64,000 nt of DNA from Lineus longissimus (Eukaryota; Nemertea; Pilidiophora; Heteronemertea; Lineidae), in NCBI RefSeq assembly GCF_910592395.1, contig NC_088319.1, positions 13,084,001-13,148,000 on the forward strand, written 5' to 3'. Below the pieces are notes generated by a model that worked only from the letters and a program-made list of their open reading frames with translations, was not told the origin of the DNA and made no database searches. Below, piece by piece: positions 60,875-64,000 of the stretch. Positions within the stretch are counted from its first letter, which is position 1; each line of letters opens with the position of its first letter. The position numbers and the translations under genes were made by a program.

Positions 60875-61285
60875 TAAAGAAATATTCAAGGCATTTTATG
60901 GATATGACTACGTTCTATGGGAGGGTAAAACTGTACATGTTGCTCAAAGAAAGGAGCGCAACAACTTTTTTATGAAGTATCAACTTTAGTCTATGGTTGC
61001 TATCCGATAAATGATCTTTATCCAATATATATCGTTATATGTTTTTATGTTTTGATTGACAACCTATTCCAGGTTTCCCGTTAGTGAATGATACAACAAG
61101 TGTGAATAAAACGCAACATAGTATATTTCAAAAGCCAGGTCACACCATACTCGGTTGTGGAAAGGCGGCACCGTTTTTCTTGGTCAATCTCCGAGACATG
61201 GTTTTTCCAATAGTTTGCCTAGTGGCCGTTGGTAAGGACACCTGTCAGGCTGCCTGAGCATTATCCTCAGTGCACTGGTTCCATT
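60875..61285. other. No gene recognised
   Basis: Nothing identified between the 61-65 bp repeat and the minisatellite field. Confidence 0.3.
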
Positions 61286-61289
61286 GAAT

Positions 61290-61612
61290 CTATATTCTGG
61301 GTGCATAATGAGTAACACTGGGCGAAAAATGAGTAACACTGGGTGCATAATGAGTTACACTGGGTGCATACTGAGTAACACTGGGTGAATAATGAGTAAC
61401 ACTGGGCGAAAAATGAGTAACACTGGGTGCATAATGAGTTACACTGGGTGCATACTGGGTAACACTGGGTGCATAATGAGTACCATTGGGTGCATACTGA
61501 GTAACACTTGGTGAATAATGAGTAACAATGGTTGAAAAATGAGTAACACTGGGTGCACACTGGGTAACACTGGGTGCATAATGAGTAACACTGGGTGCAC
61601 ACTGGTTCAGTG
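61290..61612. repeat. 21 bp minisatellite, block 1 (~15 copies)
   Basis: Unit GAGTAACACTGGGTGCATAA plus T. Variants GCGAAAAAT, GTGAATAAT and GCATACT occur in a partly repeated order, with GCGAAAAAT, GCATAAT and GCATACT appearing in the same succession twice, which indicates higher-order amplification. Because 21 is a multiple of three and the unit lacks stops in several frames, open frames of 110-122 codons appear on the minus strand (CTQCYSL or PSVTHYA repeats). They are artefacts, not proteins. Confidence 0.9.
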
Positions 61613-62300
61613 TTGATGACATTAGACAATATCAATGGGCTGATGTTGGTTTATCTGGTGGCAACACTGGGTGTATATTGAGCACCACTGTATCTTTATT
61701 TGGTAGCACAAGGGAAAGGTGAATATTGAGTGACATTCGGATATATGGCAAAACACTGTATCTATTGAGCAACACTAGATCTGTATTGGGCAACACTGGG
61801 TCTGTATTGGGCAACACTGGATCTGTATTGGGCAACACTGGATCTGTATTGGGCAACACTGGATCTGTAATGGGCAACACTGGATCTGTATTGGGCAACA
61901 CTGGGTCTGTATTGGGCAACACTGGATCTGTATTGGGCAACACTGGATCTGTATTGGGCAACACTGGGTCTGTATTGGGCAACACTGGATCTGTATTGGG
62001 CAACACTGGGTCTGTATTGGGCAACACTGGATCTGTATTGGGCAACACTGGATGTAGGCAAAACAGCAGGAAATTAGCAACACTGGGATGCGATGCCGAC
62101 TGGTTCTGTATTGGGTAAAACACATATTTAAATTGGCAAAAACCAGATACGAGAGAGACTGGGTGCTCATTCGGTAACGCTCTATTTATATTGAGCAAAA
62201 CTCGGCCCATGGGTAAATATCAGACAACACTGGAAACATTTTATAACACAGAGTCAGTTTTGGGTAACAGTGGGTCTATTCAGGCAACAAGATCCAACTG
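61613..62300. repeat. Decayed 21 bp minisatellite around and between the blocks
   Basis: AACACTGGGTGTATATTGAG, GAGCACCACTGTATC and GGCAAAACACTGTATCTATT (61660-61775), then TTAGCAACACTGGGATGCG, ATTGAGCAAAACTC, CAGACAACACTGGAAAC and GGGTAACAGTGGGTCTATTC (62070-62280), are eroded units of the same repeat. The whole 61.29-62.3 kb field is therefore one old array in which two blocks were later re-amplified. Confidence 0.65.
61776..62054. repeat. 21 bp minisatellite, block 2 (~13 copies)
   Basis: Unit GGCAACACTGGATCTGTATT plus G, with an A/G alternation at one site (GGATCT / GGGTCT) along the array. The unit aligns with block 1 at about two thirds of positions (shared AACACTGG core and equal length), so the two blocks have a common origin. 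Open frames in two or three phases on both strands (for example VLPNTDP repeats on minus, SVLGNTG on plus) follow from the repeat length. Confidence 0.9.
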
Positions 62301-62304
62301 GGTC

Positions 62305-62930
62305 TCTGTTATGTTGGTTGTTTCCATTGCTAGGATTAGGCATGGTGATATTTTCCTTATACCACCATGTGAAACATAAAATGTTTCTATGCAGCCTGAT
62401 CATCCAAACACTGAATGCTTTGAAAACAAAACTCAGACTAATTCTTGTCCATTAGAAATATAAGACTGGTCATTCTTGAATCGGCTTCCTCGATTTTCAA
62501 AGTCGTCCACAAAAAAACCTCAAGGATTACGCCGGTCATTGAGAGAGGTCGTAGGAATATCTTTTCCATAAGGTCAAGTGACCTTTTTAGCGCTTAGTCA
62601 TCGTGTGATGTACGAGTCGAGATGTGAGCGTGGTTAGATGGTATACAAGCCAATCATGATTGGATTTTTCGATGACATTATTACTCTTTATCGTACACCG
62701 AAAATGTACTGATCCCTCAAGGCATGCTGTGAAAACCATCGAAATTTACCACAAAAATTATGTACAAACTCCTCTAAAATCATGGAAAGTGTCCTCAATA
62801 AAAACCCTTGCAATGAAATGACTTTTAGATAAACAGTACATGTCCTCTAGACATAGGAGCATCCTTGAAGAAAGGTTCGGCGGTACAAAAAGGATAGTTT
62901 GATCACTCTATTCTCCAAGGTAATCTCAAT
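62305..62930. other. No gene recognised
   Basis: AT-rich sequence with no supported exon or repeat end. Confidence 0.3.
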
Positions 62931-62933
62931 AAC

Positions 62934-63198
62934 AGAAGTTCCATGTAGATGCAGCTGCCCTGGACCTTACAGCGCTTTAGAAACCGAAGTAATATGCATA
63001 GACAATGAATGGTAATGACATGACGAAAAACAAAAACAAAAACAATAAGATATTAAATATGACCAAGAAGTTCCATGTAGATGCAGCTGCCCTGGACCTT
63101 ACAGCGCTTTAGAAACTGAAGTAATATGCATAGACAATGAATGGTAATGACATGACGAAAAACAAAAACAAAAACAATAAGATATTAAATATGACCAA
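62934..63198. repeat. 132 bp tandem duplication, two near-identical copies
   Basis: AGAAGTTCCATGTAGATGCA starts copies at 62934 and 63066 (period 132). The only difference seen is GAAACCGAAG versus GAAACTGAAG. Each copy ends in an A-rich run (AAAAACAAAAACAAAAACAA) and ATTAAATATGACCAAGAA. Recent duplication with no coding content. Confidence 0.9.
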
Positions 63199-63199
63199 G

Positions 63200-64000
63200 A
63201 AAAGGCTGTGTTGGTCAGAACCACCAAGGTGACCTTGATATGTAGGTTCCACAATGACAGCATAGAACCAATTGATTATTTTCTGCCTCATTTTCTGCAG
63301 ATTTCCTCACGAAATATGATGGCCAGTCAGACGCCATCGTCCCCTGAGGAATGTCTCTGCTGCAGACATCCAGTAAAATAATAAGACGATATGAATCAGA
63401 ATTTGCAAAAATTGCAACCAGGGGAAAGTATTCCTTTAGTGTGTTTCGAGGATTTTGAGCCAGGCTTTGTTCACAACTTCAGCAAGGACAAGGGCATAGA
63501 CTAAATGTGCAAAATTAATATCCAACTAACACCGCTGTACGGTTTCTGTTGGAGGGGATGCTGTCCCAAAATGCCTCTTTAGAATACAGAATAGGAATGA
63601 CAATAAGGATGCAATGAATAAAACCCTTCTAGGGTGTATCAACACCTGAATGCACAATTAAATATTATAACTGATAACTTGAAATGATACAGACCTGGCA
63701 AATTTTCATTTCTAAGGCTAATGGTCCCTAATGTGGTTATCACCCCCTTTTGATAAGGGGCCACACTTTGTGATAGCACCTTGACAATACCCTTAGAAAG
63801 GGACACAAAGGGTCCAGGGTGATATCAGGTTTGCAAATAGAATAATTGCCTCTAAGTGCTCAGCAGTTATTGATAATTATGGTAATGTTCTCGCCCTAGG
63901 GAGAGGGGCAAAATGGGAAGAGGGGCCAAGTGGATGTGGTCAAAAGTTGGTAAACAGACTGTTTGCCTTCAGCAGGGGTTGTTAAAAATGCTCTTTATGA
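63200..64000. other. No gene recognised
   Basis: Ordinary sequence. A locally self-complementary patch (TTATCACCCCCTTTTGATAA) lies at about 63737-63756. Confidence 0.3.

Noticed and set aside
61290-62054. CRISPR-like array
   Set aside because: The 21 bp units are contiguous with no unique spacers, and the context is eukaryotic.
61267-62210. Long repetitive ORFs (99-192 codons) on both strands
   Set aside because: They are produced by stop-free 21 bp minisatellite units and are open in several frames at once, so they carry no evidence of a protein.

Overview
The window looks like non-coding or intronic/intergenic DNA from a multicellular animal, most likely a marine invertebrate (echinoderm, hemichordate or lophotrochozoan grade; I cannot fix the taxon). 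The reasons are: AT-rich sequence with very low coding density; no operons or ribosome-binding-site-led genes; intron-type splice signals around the few exon-like islands; short interspersed palindromic repeats; a SINE with a tRNA-like head; a LINE/SINE-type 3' tail ending in (TTA)n; many decayed minisatellites; and a cluster of the 8-mer TAGGCCTA. No gene in the window could be named. No complete protein domain, rRNA, functional tRNA, CRISPR array or autonomous transposon ORF was recognised. Most long open frames are produced by repeats.

Layout. 1-5 kb: mostly featureless, with a decayed 18-24 bp repeat (2.86-3.09 kb) and a GC-richer exon-like island (3.31-3.39 kb, minus). 5.1-5.85 kb: the best gene model, two minus-strand ORF segments whose flanking splice sites join in frame. 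6-16 kb: sparse, with a degenerate ~75 bp repeat (12.74-12.92 kb), a foldback/MITE-like element (13.66-14.07 kb), an almost perfect three-copy 73 bp tandem repeat (15.48-15.69 kb) and a plus-strand exon-like segment that could be a terminal coding exon (16.22-16.36 kb). 16.5-31.9 kb: AT-rich, with copies of one interspersed repeat family, diverged and degenerate tandem repeats at 18.46, 21.4, 31.2 and 31.6 kb, and a 423 bp tandem duplication with no difference I could see (27.54-28.38 kb) in which each copy carries the same 43-codon ORF behind a splice-acceptor-like tract. 32-50 kb: a 14 bp perfect inverted repeat, a SINE, copies of the ACAGTRRAACC palindromic repeat family, several tandem repeats and weak exon-like islands. 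50-64 kb: more palindromic repeats, a MITE-like element (52.0-52.17 kb), an NRF1/CRE-like palindrome, a compound element with a (GACRGACAA)-type tail, a SINE/LINE tail, a ~1 kb field of two related 21 bp minisatellites (61.29-62.3 kb) and a recent 132 bp tandem duplication (62.93-63.2 kb).

Because no gene is identified, nothing can be said about genes working together. The window is mainly informative as a catalogue of repeats and tandem duplications, plus a few splice-flanked ORFs worth testing with transcript and homology data. Exon calls rest on open frame, splice-like flanks and codon composition only. In several islands the opposite strand looks almost as good, so confidences are low.
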